A DNA stretch of 64,000 nucleotides from Chionis minor (taxonomy: Eukaryota; Chordata; Aves; Charadriiformes; Chionididae), in contig VZSF01000718.1 in the NCBI GenBank assembly GCA_013398295.1, positions 248,001-312,000 on the forward strand, given 5' to 3'. Numbering within the stretch: the stretch's first letter is position 1; the number at the start of each line of letters is the position of its first letter. Positions 10,426 through 24,242 of this stretch are shown in pieces. The position numbers and the translations under genes are program-made. Below the pieces are notes generated by a model. The model was given only the letters and a program-made list of their open reading frames with translations. It was not told the DNA's origin and did no database searches.

Positions 10426-13400
10426 TGGCCCACTTATTTCCCTTGATGGCCCCTTGATTTCCCTTCAGCAGGCTACTGGCTTAGAGGAAAACTTATTCCT
10501 TCTACTGTGGCTTAATTTCCAAAATGCCTCTTTTATTCCAAGTCTGAGCCCCTTAAGGGGCTGCATTATCCAGAGGTGAATTATTATCCAAGTCATGTCC
10601 CACCTTCACTTTACCAGCAACTAACCTGCCTGTGTGGTTCTGCAGCTGCCAGATGTTGTCAAGCGCCATCTCTCCACATGGGCTTTTCTGAAGGGGATGC
10701 TAATCTGGGCCTCGGTGTTTCTTCAGGATTGACATGATCCAGAAGTAACTTTTCCAGACAAAACACAGGGAATATATGCAGTTAATGTAGTCTCTGATTG
10801 CAAAGATGGGACCGAAGGTGTAAACGTAGTGTTGGTTTTTCAGAGTGGAAACTTGAGAGTTATCTAAATGCTTAAGATAAGAGGGTGTATATATATATAC
10901 ACACACGTATTAAATGAGGAAAAGGGAATTCAAGTATTTTGAGGCTGTTTCTAATTGCTTCTGCCATGTGATATTGAAAAGAAGATAATGACTTCTCCCA
11001 CTCATGGTTGCAAGATCACTAAACTGCAGCCCAGTCATCTATAAATGGAAACTTCTGTGATATTCTTTGTTTTCCTGACTAGTTCTGAGTACTATGAGAG
11101 GTGTACAATTACTATGATTGAATCAAACTGAAACCCATCCAAGAGGCAAGCAGAGTGTTTCCAAAAATGATCCTGGTCAGGGTATAATAAGTTTTAAATC
11201 CGTGCTGTTATATATAAAATCTGTGGCAAAAAACTTGGTAAAAACTTCAAAAACCTTGTTGCTGTTTCAAAGAGAAGATTTATTTAGCTTTCAAGTAATC
11301 ACAAGGCAAACACGGCTGTGGCCTGTAATTTTTATGGATGTAGTTAAAAAGTATTTTTGGAGGTTTGAGAGCTGTTGATAAAATGACAAACTGCTTGTGC
11401 TTCATGAGCATTTCCCTTGCTCTTGAAACTGCAAATGCTCTAAACGGTAGTGGTCCTAAGTCATGTGTTTCATCCATAAATAATACATGTTTATGTTAAT
11501 ATATTTAATCATTAGTATGGTATCTGTGCAGGAATTATTCCATCTCCGGCCTAACGTTACCCTTGTTGCTTTCTGTTTGTGATTACTTAAGTGCTTAACT
11601 TTCTGCTTTAGGGGAGAAGACTGGGGGGATGATGTCCGTTATCTGTCATACTCCTGTCAGCTCCTTTATGGGACATATAGGCGATTCCTGTAAAAAGTGG
11701 ATTTATCTTGTAAGCATGCCGATGAGGGAGAAGGGGACTGTTTGTGGGTTTCCCTTTTAGTGGTGTGTTGTCTGAAGTGGCATCATCTGGTTGCAGCTCG
11801 CTGGGACCTGGGTAGCAAACAAGCATGCAGAGGTACTGGAGTTTATCTCCTTGAGGAGCGCTAGTGGGCGGGGGGAAAAGCAACCTCTGTCTTACCGGGT
11901 GCATGTGATATTAACGGAGTTCAGAAAGGCACTGCAAGAGTGTGATGTGTCATACTTGATTTCCATGCCTAAATGTTCCTGTGACTATGTCCCTGCACCC
12001 TTCTAGATGTCTCGGGCTGAAGGCACTTCTTGACCACCTGCTGTGGTGGTGGGGTGGGTTAAAGCAGCGATGTGCAGGGAAGGTGAGACCTCTCTGTCAG
12101 AGCCCTCTTTGGCTCCTGCACACAGACTACAGCTGGTTTTAGACTTCCAGGAAGTCAGGGCAGCTCCTCCTACAGTGAAGTAATCCGCCTTCCCTTCCTC
12201 TTTTGTTTGGTAGTGTTTGCTGCTGATGATTTTTTTGTTTGGTAGTATTTTCCTTAATATGACTGGGGAAGCTTCTGAACTGCCACTAATAATGAACAGC
12301 TAAAATAGTGGCCGTAAACTTAATCCTGTCAAATATAAATCTACTTTCAGCAAAACCACAGAATTTGATTTAATTTTAATCAAACATTATCCCTGCCACA
12401 ATTTTTTAAAAGAATAAGAAGACTTCAAATTCTGGGAGGGTGTTGAAATGTAGCAAATTGGATAAACTTTGAACACGTTGCTTTCTTGGAATAAAAGAGC
12501 CCCAGGGTTATTCCATCAGATTAGCTTTGTAGGCAAGATAAACATATAACATGGAAGAAGATACACCTTTTAACAGACCTGAATGTGCATGTACTGGTTT
12601 GCAAGAGGCTCGTGTTTCTTCTGTCACATTTTTCTGTCTTCCATACTTCCTTTGTTGTATCTTGCCTTTAATTATTTTTGAAATCCCAAGAAGCGTCTGT
12701 ATCTGTACTGTATCTCATAGGACAGAGACACAGTGATGTCTTGGAGCTCTCTGAAGTGCTGCAGAATAAGCTGTAAGAAGTAGAAATGAGAGAGTATAGG
12801 CTTCAGCTGAGATTCCTTTCATCAGGATATTCAATGATGCAGCCATCACAAAAATGGCAAAATCAGGTCAAAACTGTCAAGACTTCCACTTTCTGAAAGA
12901 AAATTTTGTGTAAACCTACCACTTCAAACTTTTGAAATGGAAGACTTTATAAACAAGTATCACCATGGTTTATAGTACAGAAATCAGTATTACAAGAACT
13001 ACATTGCCTCAGACAGCTTTTTTCAGAATTTCCCTTTGCTGGATTTTGTAATAGTTGCGGTGCCTGAATAAGGTCTGTGTTCTGACACTTCGGCTTCTAA
13101 CCGTTTGGGAGATTCTAGCGATGTGCTTGCTAATGCACTCTTTGGTGCTGTCGGGCTCTTGCCTTGGGCTAGCTCTTTGATTTTTTTACCCTGCTAAAAA
13201 TGAGGCGAGCGGTTATGGCTTGGCTGAGCTGGTGCTGAGGCGTGTGGGCCAGGGCCACAGAAGAGGCTCCGTCTCGTCCTCTTCCTCTGCAGAGGGTGTG
13301 AGGAGCTGGAAGGAAGGGAGCCTGCACGGTGTCACTCTGATGTGACAGCCTTGGGTCAAGCTTGGGCAGCCACATTAACACAGATGGGTGAATAAGCCCC

Positions 13401-15058
13401 CGCTGCCTCTCTTCTGTCCGTGTTCTTGGGAAGGCAACTGGGCAGAAGAGACAAAACTTGTGGTTAAATAATATAGTCAGCTTGGATTGATATCTCAGCG
13501 TGGAGGGGAAGCTGCCAACCCTTTCCTCCCCCCGCGCAAGGTGCCAACTGCTGGTGGAGCCTGTGGCAGCAGCAGCAGGGTGGATTCGGAGTTTAAACTC
13601 GGTGGTGGTGAAGGGAAATGCTGGTGCAATGCTGATGACTGGCTTGTAAAATGAGGCAAGAGATGTGGCTGTCTAATGTGGGGTCTGATGTTTGAGAAAA
13701 GGCTTCCCAATTTTCTTGTAAGGCTTTATTTGGCATCCTGGTCCCATCAGCCTGTATTTTTGAGTTTCCTCAGGACTCTTAAGTCCTGGGAAATTAAGTC
13801 GAGGGCTTAATGCCAGCAAGTGTTTGCCTCTTTGACGGAACTGGCTCCTTTTATCTAGTGGTTCATGTTGGGACGTTGGGCAGTGAGACGGGGAGCTCAG
13901 CTTCCAGTCTTCCTCCCAGTCAGCATCTCTGTGTCAGCACTGGCTTCTTTCTCCTCTCCTTCGGTGAATTTATTCAGACCAAATTTGTGTCACTTTGATA
14001 GAAAGGAAGCTGTGTTTTCCACCTGACTTGAGTATTTGCTGAAGGTCTCCGCTTCCACTGCGTATGTCGCTGGCAGCCATAAGAAAGCTGGAATCATCTT
14101 GGCTACTGAAGCAATTTAGTAATTTATTGTGTGCGTGTCAGTAGCAGTAATCAGAGCTAGATTTGGCCAAATTAAATTTAAAATTCTGTTCGCTTCTTCA
14201 CCAGTCGATGGAAGCATGAGAATGTCTTCTAGGGGCTTGCTGAGATTCCATTGCACAAGCCAGGAGGATTTCTCTTCATCAAATCTGACGTCTAGTAGTT
14301 CACTATTTTGAGTTGCTTTTCTAGTCTTCTCTTTGTGCCTGGGAATGCAACCTTGATACTCTGCAACCTAAGCTGAGCCTCGCAGGCTGCACGCGTGCAA
14401 AATGCCACAACTTCAGAGGCATTTCCTCTGCCAAAAAGACTACCCCATTTTTGTGCAACATAAGCATTTGTACATTTTTCAAGTACAAAGAATCTTGTGT
14501 ATAGCAGTTTCTTAGTGGATGGATTTGATTTGTTTCTTTTTGGGGGAGAACGGCACTGGAGATTACCTGTATGTTGCTGACATGTAAGTTTTAATTTAGC
14601 AATGTGTTTAGTAATGCTTCCAGGCGATTTTCTCTTTTATTCTAGAAACTAGTTCTTCAGGTGTTTAATTAAAGCCTCTGGGATTATTTTCTTTTTTTCA
14701 TTTTCATTTCTCTTTTTAACTTAAAAATCTTTTTTTATTAGTCTATACCCTTATTTTTAAGCTTTAAAGTGCTTTTAAATGGTTGGTTTGTAAATCTGAG
14801 TTCTAATGAGTTGATATAATTTTATTTTTAAATTTGACCAGCAAGATAAAGAGCAATTTAAAATTTTCTGATAAGCATTTTGATTATTGCTTTCTTTCTG
14901 TGTATTCTAATGAGTAGTTTCATCCTTCTGCTTGCTTCCAACTGGGAAATCAACTTTCAAGATATTTGCCATCAGTGCATGTGTGCAAGAAAAAAATTGC
15001 TTGCAAAAGTTTTTTAAAGGTGATTTCAGCACGATCTTTATTTAGTATTGACCCCATT
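10426..15058. other. single-copy DNA, no gene seen
   Basis: No gene or transposon recognised. A short alternating TA/CA stretch lies near 10886-10906. Open frames of 60-98 codons occur on both strands and none has a recognisable product or paired splice signals. Bases 13160-13340 are locally richer in CpG but too short to call an island. Bases 14640-14890 are very AT-rich. Confidence 0.5.
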
Positions 15059-15114
15059 AAATGAGTGTTAGGAGCACTATCTACTTAAATGAGTGTTGGG
15101 AGCACTGTCTACTT
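15059..15114. repeat. 28-bp tandem duplication
   Basis: Two adjacent 28-bp units begin AAATGAGTGTT and end CTACTT, with two differences between them (A/G at two sites). The high identity suggests a fairly recent duplication. A weaker echo (AAGAGAAACAAG then AAGAGGAAACAAG) follows directly. No coding role is apparent. Confidence 0.9.
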
Positions 15115-18100
15115 AAGAGAAACAAGCTATTAAGAGGAAACAAGTCAGTAAGGAATAAGTTGGGGGTGTATGCTTGCAGTTTGTTGGTTTCTGAGCAGCA
15201 ACTGCTGTATAAATGCTCAGTCCTTTGCCTTGGGTAGCTCCATACTCTCCTACAACTATAACACAGGATAAAAGTATGCTTGTGGATAGGTAACACACAA
15301 TACGCACCCTCCAGTAGAAGTTCACAAGCTACCACGAGTTATTACATAGCATTTGGGAATCATAAAGCGGTCCAAGGATTATGAAATCTAGGCTGCAGAT
15401 ATCATGTTTCCATCTACAAAGAAGTCTGTGTTAAACATTTTTCATGCAGCCGTGTTAGTGCAATCTACATGTTAGGATGGAGGGTGGTTTGAAGGAGGCC
15501 ATATTCTTCCCTCATAGTAAACAACATTTCCTGATTAACCAGGGTAAGGACTGTAGTTGTCTTCCTATGCGTGTTCAGTTCAGTTCCAAATGGCTATGAC
15601 ATTTGCAACTCTTAGATAAACCTGCATCTCTCATCAGTTAAAATACGTGGATTCAGGATCTACTCCCTCTCTTCTCCTGAGCTGCCATTGTTTGTTGGTC
15701 TCTGGCCATGCTGGGTGTGTAACTTTAAGACTGAGCACACTTTAAAATAACCCAAAAGTAAGTAACTAGATACTTAGTTCTGTTTGGTTTTCGCTGTTTC
15801 GCAATGGCAGTAATCTAAGATCAAAACCCAATTTTATTTTTTACTGCCGTTCTGAATATAAATGGATAGCACAAGTTTCATTCCTTGGTCACATGTCAAG
15901 CTGACATTTATCTTGGGGAAAACATCGAGGAGTCTCAGCTTCGTTGTGGTAAGGAAGCCAAAAACTTAACACTACTTGGATCTGGAGTGATGAGAGGAAG
16001 GATGGAAATGAGAAGGAGAATTAAACCTTTTTCTATTTTTCTTTTCACAGAACATTCTGATGCCCTATTAAAGGATCGTTAATGAAAAATAATTTTGCTA
16101 CCATATTTTTAAATGATTTTTCAGTTTAGTAATTTGGCCAAAATATATGCTTGCTGGAGAACAGGACCTACATGATGCTTGTACATATGATGAACTTATG
16201 CTTGTCTGAGCAGAACACAGAAGCTGGAAATCAAAGCAGCACCATTAAGAACTGCCTCATACCCAGTTCAGAACCAGTGATACTCAACTCCTCGGTTCCT
16301 TCACAGCACTGAGGGGGCTATTATCTCTCCCTTGACAATGTAAGATTTGGGGCAGACAGTAACATGTTGCAGGGTGATAAACTGCCAGCCTCAGCTACAA
16401 GATGAGCCTAGATGCTTTGCCATCCTGTTTTAAGTCTTTCTAATGACAAAAATCTGGAGATTGGTGGGGAGCTTACTGAAGTTAATGGGAAGACCTTAAT
16501 TTGACATCAGTGGGGCTTGAACCAGGTGTTTACAGTGCAATTTCTCTGGCTAAAAGGCCCTTCTGTGGTATTCTTTCAGGGTACTGCTGTAAAAGCAGGG
16601 CACGTATGGCTGCACATCACCATTTTCAGTCCCTTTACATGTGCTCTTTGTCATGAATAGTTAACAGCTCTTTGTGTTTGCTGCGTGCGTGGCTACATGT
16701 GCAGTGCTATCGCTGGCTGCTGAAAAGCAGATTTCGAATGAAGCCTTTGGGTGTGTACCGAGAGCTCAGCTGCAGATGGGAAGTGCCTTTCCTGTGGAAT
16801 TTAGATTAAAATTGCCACATGTAACATGTAATTCTGCAGTTAGAAAATCTAGATTAGGTTGTAACTGATAAAACAGATATCAAAATTTTAAATATATAAT
16901 CTTGCTGGATTATATCTTTCTTCCCTAAGTTGTCTGTTTATATTAAAGCAACTTCATGCCGTTTTTACAGGAAAAAATTAAGCAGTGTTTTGACCATTAG
17001 CTGTGAGCCTAGAGTTGAAATATTACTGCATATTATTTCCTGCAAGTTCTTTGTTCATGTATGGGTGTATAACGCTTTTTTTTTTTTGAAGTGCATATCT
17101 CATCAATCATGTTTAAAATGAATAGTTTTTTTAAAACCTACATATCGCATCATGTGGTTTTGTGCTTTATTAAACATGTATCTAGTTCTACAGTTGTTAA
17201 TCTGTCAAATTCCCATTTGAATTTATAGCCATCTAATTAAGTAAAGGAGGGCTGGATACAATTTCATACAAGGTCTTGAGGAAGTGCATGTCAAAGAGAA
17301 ATCGCTACTCCTAATTTTAAACAGTATTCTAGAACTGTGTAAGCTTTGGGTTATTTAGCAGTTAAAGTATTTCCTCCCATTTTGATGGTGAATTGCTGTA
17401 TCTGTTTAATTTTCCTTGGGTCATTTCCTGTCCACAAAAGACTCTATCTTAATTCTCAGCCTTTCTAGTAAACACTCAATAGATAGGAAGTTATAGCTTC
17501 ATAATAGGCCACATCCATGTGGAAATCTGTAAACATCCTTTTACATCCCTGTTTTTTGAGATTCATTCATTAGTCATTCCTGCTCCACTGCTTGCTTTGT
17601 GTGACAGCTTGGCTAGGCAGTGCTTGTGAAGTAGAAACCTTCTGACTCTCTCAACACACCAAACTAAAGCTATACAGAGAAGGTGTATCAGTTGGAATGT
17701 TAAGGCATTGTAGGTAGTTTAAAAAGTAAACAGAACAACCTGCTGGGCGTTTTTTATGGCCAAAGCAAGATCTTTGCGCGACCATAATTATACCTACTAC
17801 CCTGGAAATATTTTCTTTGTCATTATCACTTTGGAAAACATTTGCGTCATGAGTGGGATAAGTTGATGATCACAGATCAAATACCTCTAGTGGGCAACCT
17901 GAAACACAGTAAATTTTGTGCTGAGCGGGTAGTCCTGTCCATAAGGTGATCAGAATATTTTCCTAGTTTACAGCTCGTTCTTTGCACATTCATGAGGTTT
18001 TGTGCATGAGGTTCTTGCCACGGTAGGAACCATGTCCCGTTCCATGGCACAAGCTCTGGGAGCCTCAGCACAGTAATGACTACCTGTGGGTCTGGGACCC

Positions 18101-19911
18101 CATGGCTGACCAGCCTGCCTGCCTACTGAACCTGGCATGCCTGGTCCTGGTCCAGAGGGAAGATGCAGCACCACAAAGTAGCTGGAGGGCTTGTACTTCC
18201 CTTCAGCCACAGCTTCACTTCGGTTTTGCCCTGTTATACATCCCAGTGAGGAATACAGGAAATAAAATTCTGTCAAGAGCATCTGCATTGCTTATGGATC
18301 AAGATGAATAGAAATTACTTCAGTCCAGATGAACTTTTTCTATACCTTTTAGCATAATTTCTCATCCTTATTTCGTTCAAAAGTTGAAATTTATTTCCAA
18401 GGAATTCGTGTGTGTGTTTATACATAATGTATCAATGATTTCATCATCTGCTTTCTCGTAGTCACTGACTTCGTTATAATGGCTCCTAGGAGAGATGCAC
18501 AAAATATTCTGCCTGAAGTTAAGACTTTACGGCCTGAGAACTGGGCGGGTCTTGGTTTCTAACTCCAGATACCTCGCTGTTGACATTTGTGGGTTTAATT
18601 TATTTTCTAGATAATTTAGCGAAGTGACGGTGAGGCTATTTTCACTAAGAAACCTCCAAATCCTGTCAGTTTGTGGGGTCAAAGGTGTCTATTTCCTTTC
18701 CCCCGGGACTTCTAATCTCACTTAAGAGCCCATAAATAAGTGGCAACCTTGGAGGCGGCTGATGTAACTTCTTTGAAGCCCAACAGCGTTGCTCTCGAGG
18801 CAGTCACATCCCATTCATCTCAGCTCAGGGAACACAGCCGTTGCTTCTGCATCTCTCCTTTCTCATGCTAGCCAAAGAGCAAAGGAGTGTGCTGCCTTCA
18901 CCCCGACTGGATTGAGATTGTGAATTCAGCATGTCAGGCCTTATTGTGCTGCAGCAATGCAAACCAAAGAAGGTAACTTCTTCAGTCTATAAGCCATTAA
19001 AAACTAGCTTTCTTTGGAGAGCTCTCTTGAATCTCAGATCTATCTGCTTTTCTGTTCTTCCCTTCCTGTTTCACTTTCACGCTTCTACCCTGTACAAAAT
19101 ATCTGTATTTGTGCATGTCTGCTCTGTATTATTAGATATTTGGAGAAAAAGCAAGTATCACTTTCCCAAGTCATTTTGGATAGCTGATATAAAGAAATGG
19201 CCTGATTCATGTATTTGAATTACTGGCACAGTCTCCAAATACCTCAGATTGGCAAGTCATGAAAGTCTTTGCAATGAAAACTTCTTCAATGAAAGCAATG
19301 CTTCATAGAGCTAATTCTTTCAAATAGCTGTGATCCTGCATGGTTTATCTACACACTCCTTTCTGATGGATCTACTGTTCTTGATGAGTTTGGAGCTTGG
19401 TCTTTTAAAAGTGAATTCTGACTGTCCTTTTGCTGAAGTTCCCTGCAATGCAGAGTGTCATGTTTGTGTTTATAAAGAATTAGCATTTTTCTCATCTTTT
19501 GGGCTTTCCGTGATCCAAAAGAAGTACAGCTGGTTAGGGTTTCACAGGCGGTCTTCCATTTTTATTCCTGCATGGATTTGCAGCAAAGGAAGATTATACA
19601 AGTCTCCCATTTCTTAGCCTCATTTGGAGCTAGGAAAAAGAAGGCAAATCGAAAGCTAGCCCAACTTTGCCTACATCTTTTGCTCTGATATTGACAGTCC
19701 TACACACCTTGATATGTTCTTTCCTTAAAGCATCCAATCATGAATGCCCTTTCCCATTTACTTGAATACTATTAAGTATAATAAAAGTTGCACAAAGACT
19801 CAGATCAGTATCTTATAATCAGAGTAAGTTAAAAAGTCCCACCAAAAAATCCCCCAAAACACCAAAATCTTTATTTATGAGAAGATCACTTGTGTATTTT
19901 TCATCTTGAAA
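15115..19911. other. single-copy DNA, no gene seen
   Basis: No gene, RNA gene or transposon recognised. A strong splice-acceptor-like tract ends at 16050, followed by a stop after about ten codons and no nearby poly(A) signal, so no exon is called. A T run lies near 17077-17087. The rest is unique AT-rich sequence. Confidence 0.5.
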
Positions 19912-20256
19912 CTAAATGACTATGCACCTTGTATTACATGAGTCTAGTAATAACCTAGCCAGCTTCTGATGAACAGGAAGTACCACAGGATACTGATCAA
20001 CTACCTCAGCAAACGCTGGATACAGAGCTGTTATAGTAACCAAGTTCTTGTCCCTACCTGGAAATACTGTGTCATCACATGGTTTAGTAGAAGCGGTGGT
20101 GAACATGGTTTTGCATGTGTCTATATTAACTGTTAAGTTGAAGCTGACGTCAGTATGCTCAGTCCTGTGAAGTCCAGCTGATATGTTGAAATAGTAATAT
20201 TCTGGGTAGTACCTACTCATGCTTAAAGATGTTCCTTCCTGTGTGGTAGCACTCAC
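19912..20256 (-). pseudogene. unidentified protein-like open frame
   Basis: A 114-codon minus-strand frame with even amino-acid composition and no low complexity. It includes YYYFNISAGLHRTEHTDVSF and ends LLLDSCNTRCIVI. Shorter protein-like pieces in other frames continue upstream to about 20640 (for example AVTMTCSTVELRVGW), separated by stops. This pattern would fit a decayed coding sequence. The length alone is not unusual for this window. I do not recognise the family. A faint resemblance to the cysteine and YPVV pattern of zona-pellucida domains is too weak to use as a name. Confidence 0.12.
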
Positions 20257-20640
20257 TATAACTCTTTTGTGCTCAAATGGGAGACTGGTCTACAAGGCTT
20301 ACGAAGTGTCACTGTCACCCCTACTGTCTCCTTCCCACACAGTATCACTTGTGCAGAGTTGCCTCGGCTATCAGTTGGCGTAAGTGTAGCACTATTTCAG
20401 ATGTAAGCATGTGACTTTCCAGTTGCAGATGACTTGTTTCCTGTAGAAATCCTAAAGCTGACTGGTGTCGCAATGTCCACTGGGCAAACCATGAACAATT
20501 GTTCCAAAGAAACCACTTGTATTCACTTTACTGGAAAAAGAGAGCATTTCTGTAGAGTTGCCATCCTACGCGCAGCTCTACTGTTGAGCAAGTCATGGTA
20601 ACTGCACGTAATGGTGGACTTGGAGGGGATAGAGGTGAAT

Positions 20641-23600
20641 AAAAGAACTGGAATAAAAGCTCTGATCTCGTGGCACATGGTCAATATCTGAATTAATCAT
20701 ATATCTTTATCTTACTTTTTCCGGAGCAACTGTGGAGCAAGAGATGATGGAGCTGAGAACAGTAACTCCTAACCAGAAAAAAATTGGATTGATGAAGAGA
20801 ATGAGGTGACTGTTTACAGGCAGAGCTGTGAGAAGATAAATCTGCAGATAGGAGTTAATACTGCCTACTGATTTTTACACTGTAAATGGAAACTGGTTGA
20901 GAAATGGTAAAGATTACCTGTTTCTGTGAAACGGTTCTCTCTGGTAAAGTGTGAAGGGACTTAGCTGCCATTAACCTCCTGCGTAGGAGCTTATGACTGA
21001 TGGTGCAATAACAGTAGCTATCTTGAGAATCGCGTGGCCTTGAGGAAAAAAGATGTAATTGCTTCATGTCTTTGGCTTTCCTTCTGCGCAACGGTGCCCT
21101 TTGTGGTGCTGCTCAAGAACCTGCTGCTCAGGTGGGAAGGAGGAGGGCCATTTGGCCGGCAGGGCCTGGGCAGCTCAGATCACTGTCCCAAACTTGAGAT
21201 ACGCACTGCAAGGCAAGACAACTTGGGCACTGGTAGGGACACATTCCGTGCGTGTCTCATCCAAGTGCACATTAGATTCTTGCTCTGACTGTCCAACTGT
21301 GTGTCTCATGGGACATTTGGATGGGCTTTTAAGATTTCATTGTTCTCCAACTACCTTTTTCTGCGTCAGGCTTCCTAAGAAATAAGGATGCTTATGATTT
21401 TTGATCTCCAACTATTTATGGGGCTCCCAAAGGTGCTGCCATCACAAAATGACCTGTGCTTCTTGGGGCTATCTGAGAAAACTGCCTAGAAAAATCCAGC
21501 CTCATTCAAATGCTAAGTTGTATGTCTGGGGTAACTAATCACATTTTTAAAAAATGAAAATTATTCTTTTCATTTAGAAGCTTTCTTCTTTTAGTGTTTT
21601 AAAGCTGTTTTGTATAACATTCAACTCGTTATTTGCATAGACCTCAAAGCACTTCATAGACTGGGTATGCTTTGCTAGCGTGGAATAGAGTAATTTCATA
21701 CCAACTTCTTAAGTGGGATTTTATTGGGAGTAAGAGATATTAATAACTTTTCCATTTGAGACTCTGACGAAGCATTATACCAGCAATTTTAAATTGTGTA
21801 TGTGCCGTTTCCCCAGGACATATACAGTGAATAGTTTTGGGTTTGGGTTTTTCGTTGTTGTTTTAGTTCTGCCGTGTAGCCTTATAGGCAGGCTGAAGCC
21901 TTGAGTTTTTATTATCATATGTGACTGGGGAAAAGCACGTGTGAAATCCCAAATTATTTGCCTTTTTCCAATATTGGTCTTGAGATCTGGGCAAACACGT
22001 GAACTACAAGGTTCCTTGGATTCTTAATGGAGTATTTTCCTTTTTGAGACACCATTTTTTGTTAGGAACAAGGAGATGTTCGGGTGCTTTCAGTGGGATC
22101 TTGGTGTCAATAGAAATCTCTCATGAAACAGCACTTCCAGTAAAGCTTTTGAAACTAGAAGCTCTTTTCTTTCATGAGATATCTGGCCCAACGTACTAAA
22201 TTACAGGCAAGAGAACATTGTGAAGCTGAAGGTATTAGTGCCTATGGTGAACCCTGGGTTATTCTTCCTCCTCCTCTATCATGCAAACACACGGCTGGTG
22301 GAACTGGCAGTGGACATCTTTGATACTGCATAGCATCTGGGAGGAGAATGGATTAAACAGTTTGTTCCTCTCTTCTCCCGTTTTTTCCTAAGGAAATGTT
22401 GGTCCCTAACAGTTTTGTCAAGGTATCTACATTTGCAAGGAAGGAAACTTCTTTTTTTTTTTCTTGATCAGTGAAAGGTAACCAATAACTGTTGTTCCTC
22501 TGTCTCTGGCACCATGCTCAGGCAACCACTAGCACCTACATTCCCCACTTCAAAACAGGTGGGGTTATTTAGCGAGTTGCCATTGCTATTAGTTGTGGAA
22601 GCCCATTCAAGTACTGTCAGGCTTTGTGTGCTCTGCTGAACATAGCGAAGCCCAGAGGATGTTATTTTTGGGTACATTGAGGAACCTGTAGAGTGACCAT
22701 AGAAACAAACAGCATATGCACCCACCCACCTTGCTGCTAAGTAAGATCACCAAGTGATCTTCCTCTCCCAAGCACACATGACTAATCACAGCTACTGAGG
22801 GCTGCAAGGAGGTGAGCTCAGAGAGAAAGAGAAAGCAGACAGACACAGATGTTTTGCAAGCTGAGAGTTGCATGGTCACCCATGTCAATCAGGTTACAAA
22901 TAATGAAAGCTTCTGCGTTCTACATGCATGTGTAAACCTAATGGCTGCTAGCGATTGTGTTTAGCTGTCTGGATGGGTGTTTCTAATGCAGATTACATTC
23001 AAAAATACAAATGCCAAATAGTTAAAATCCTTCTTTTTCAGTCACTTGTGCATAACACAGACTTTTTCATTTTCCATTTAAGTAAGAGACATAATCTAGT
23101 TCTTTTGCAACATTCCCTTCCATGGAAGTAAGAATGCGAAGTTGAAAGAACACTTGATTACTCAAAACGTTGTTGGCTTCCCTGTTAAAGTTGTAGGGAT
23201 AAAGCCAAAGAGGTCCTTAAGGATTTAAACTTACATTGAACAGGATTTAAAAGCCAGATTCCTAAATGCCTTTTTTGGATTTGTCCCTAAGTCTTTTAAC
23301 GACAGCCGCCATGTTCATCCTCACAGTTTGTCACAGCTGAGAAAGCTACAAACTATCTTCCTGCATATCAGATGGATGTAGTCCAGAGGGATGTGCCAGC
23401 CGCTCACTCCCTCAGAAACCACTTACTCCTCTGAAGAAGCCAGTAGCGGTTTTGTAGCGGGAACGAGTACTTACCTGGAAGAAAACGGTGGCATGAAGTA
23501 GATGATGCTATAAGTTCATCTTCAAGCAATTGCTTTTCAAAGCACTGGTACCAACCTACAGGGGCTCTGCCTTCCCGTGCTGCCTGACCAGAGTCTGGGT

Positions 23601-23787
23601 ACTTCTTGCTCGGAGAGGTTCTGCCTTGTGACCATTCAGGGCACGTACATGTCCACACTGGTTTCCTAAGATACAGCTGCTGGACTCTTAGTTATGAGGT
23701 GTGCAGTGCTGGAGGGACTCCGTAAAAAGTCCTACCACATCTCCCAGAGAAGAGACGGGCTTTGGTATTTCCCGAACCCATGTATGT
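20641..23787. other. single-copy DNA, no gene seen
   Basis: No gene or transposon recognised. A 10-bp inverted repeat (TCTCATGAAA at 22119-22128 with TTTCATGAGA at 22170-22179) is the only small structure noted. A T run lies near 22452-22462. Sequence from 23400 up to the CR1 start is unique. Confidence 0.5.
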
Positions 23788-24242
23788 TGCGTGTCCAGAG
23801 AAGGGCAACAAAGCTGGTGAGGGGTCTAGAGAACAAGTCTTATGAGGAGCAGCTGAGAGAGTTGGGATTGTTTAGCCTGGAGAAGAGAAGGTTGAGGGGA
23901 GACCTTATCACTCTCTACAACTACCTGAAAGGAGGTTGTAGCGAGGTGGGGGTCAATCTCTTCATCCCAGGAAGAAGCGACAGAACAAGAGGAAATGGCC
24001 TCAAGTTGTGCCAGGGGAGGTTTAGATTGGATATTAGGAAAAACTTCTTTACCAAAACAGTTATCAGGCATTGGAACAGGCTGCCCAGGGAGGTGGTGGC
24101 ATCGCCGTCCCTGGAGGTATTTAAAAGATAGGTAGACGTGGTGCTGAGGGACATGGTTTAGGGGTGGTTTTGGCATAGGTTTATGGTTGGACTCAATGAT
24201 CTTGCAGGTCTCTTCCGACCCAAGTGATTCTATGATTCTATG
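23788..24242 (+). mobile_element. CR1 LINE, 5'-truncated, second subfamily
   Basis: Plus-strand CR1 3' end. It starts in the C-terminal part of ORF2 and ends with the typical tail GATTCTATGATTCTATG at 24226-24242. Its text differs from the 9.7-kb and 37.5-kb copies: it has an ISL-type linker after the CAGG block and GACTCAATGATCTTGCAGG before the tail. It therefore represents another CR1 subfamily. The ORF2 remnant is uninterrupted to its stop, which suggests a younger or less decayed copy than the others. Confidence 0.93.
23790..24131 (+). pseudogene. CR1 ORF2 C-terminal remnant, frame still open
   Basis: The frame reads [20 protein letters not shown] near its start and [14 protein letters not shown] before the stop at 24129-24131. 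It is a clean match to the C-terminal end of CR1 ORF2 with no internal stop. The open frame begins upstream in unique DNA at 23694, but the join at about 23788 is only the 5' truncation point, so the first 30 or so codons are not CR1. No endonuclease or catalytic reverse transcriptase motif is present. Confidence 0.85.

Noticed and set aside
16032..16083. Strong splice acceptor tract followed by a short open frame
   Set aside because: The frame stops after about ten codons, with no poly(A) signal or donor close by. A terminal exon cannot be supported.
17528..17539. TGTAAACATCCT, identical to the start of the miR-30 family
   Set aside because: The bases that follow do not continue the microRNA and no hairpin partner lies nearby, so it is a chance 12-mer.
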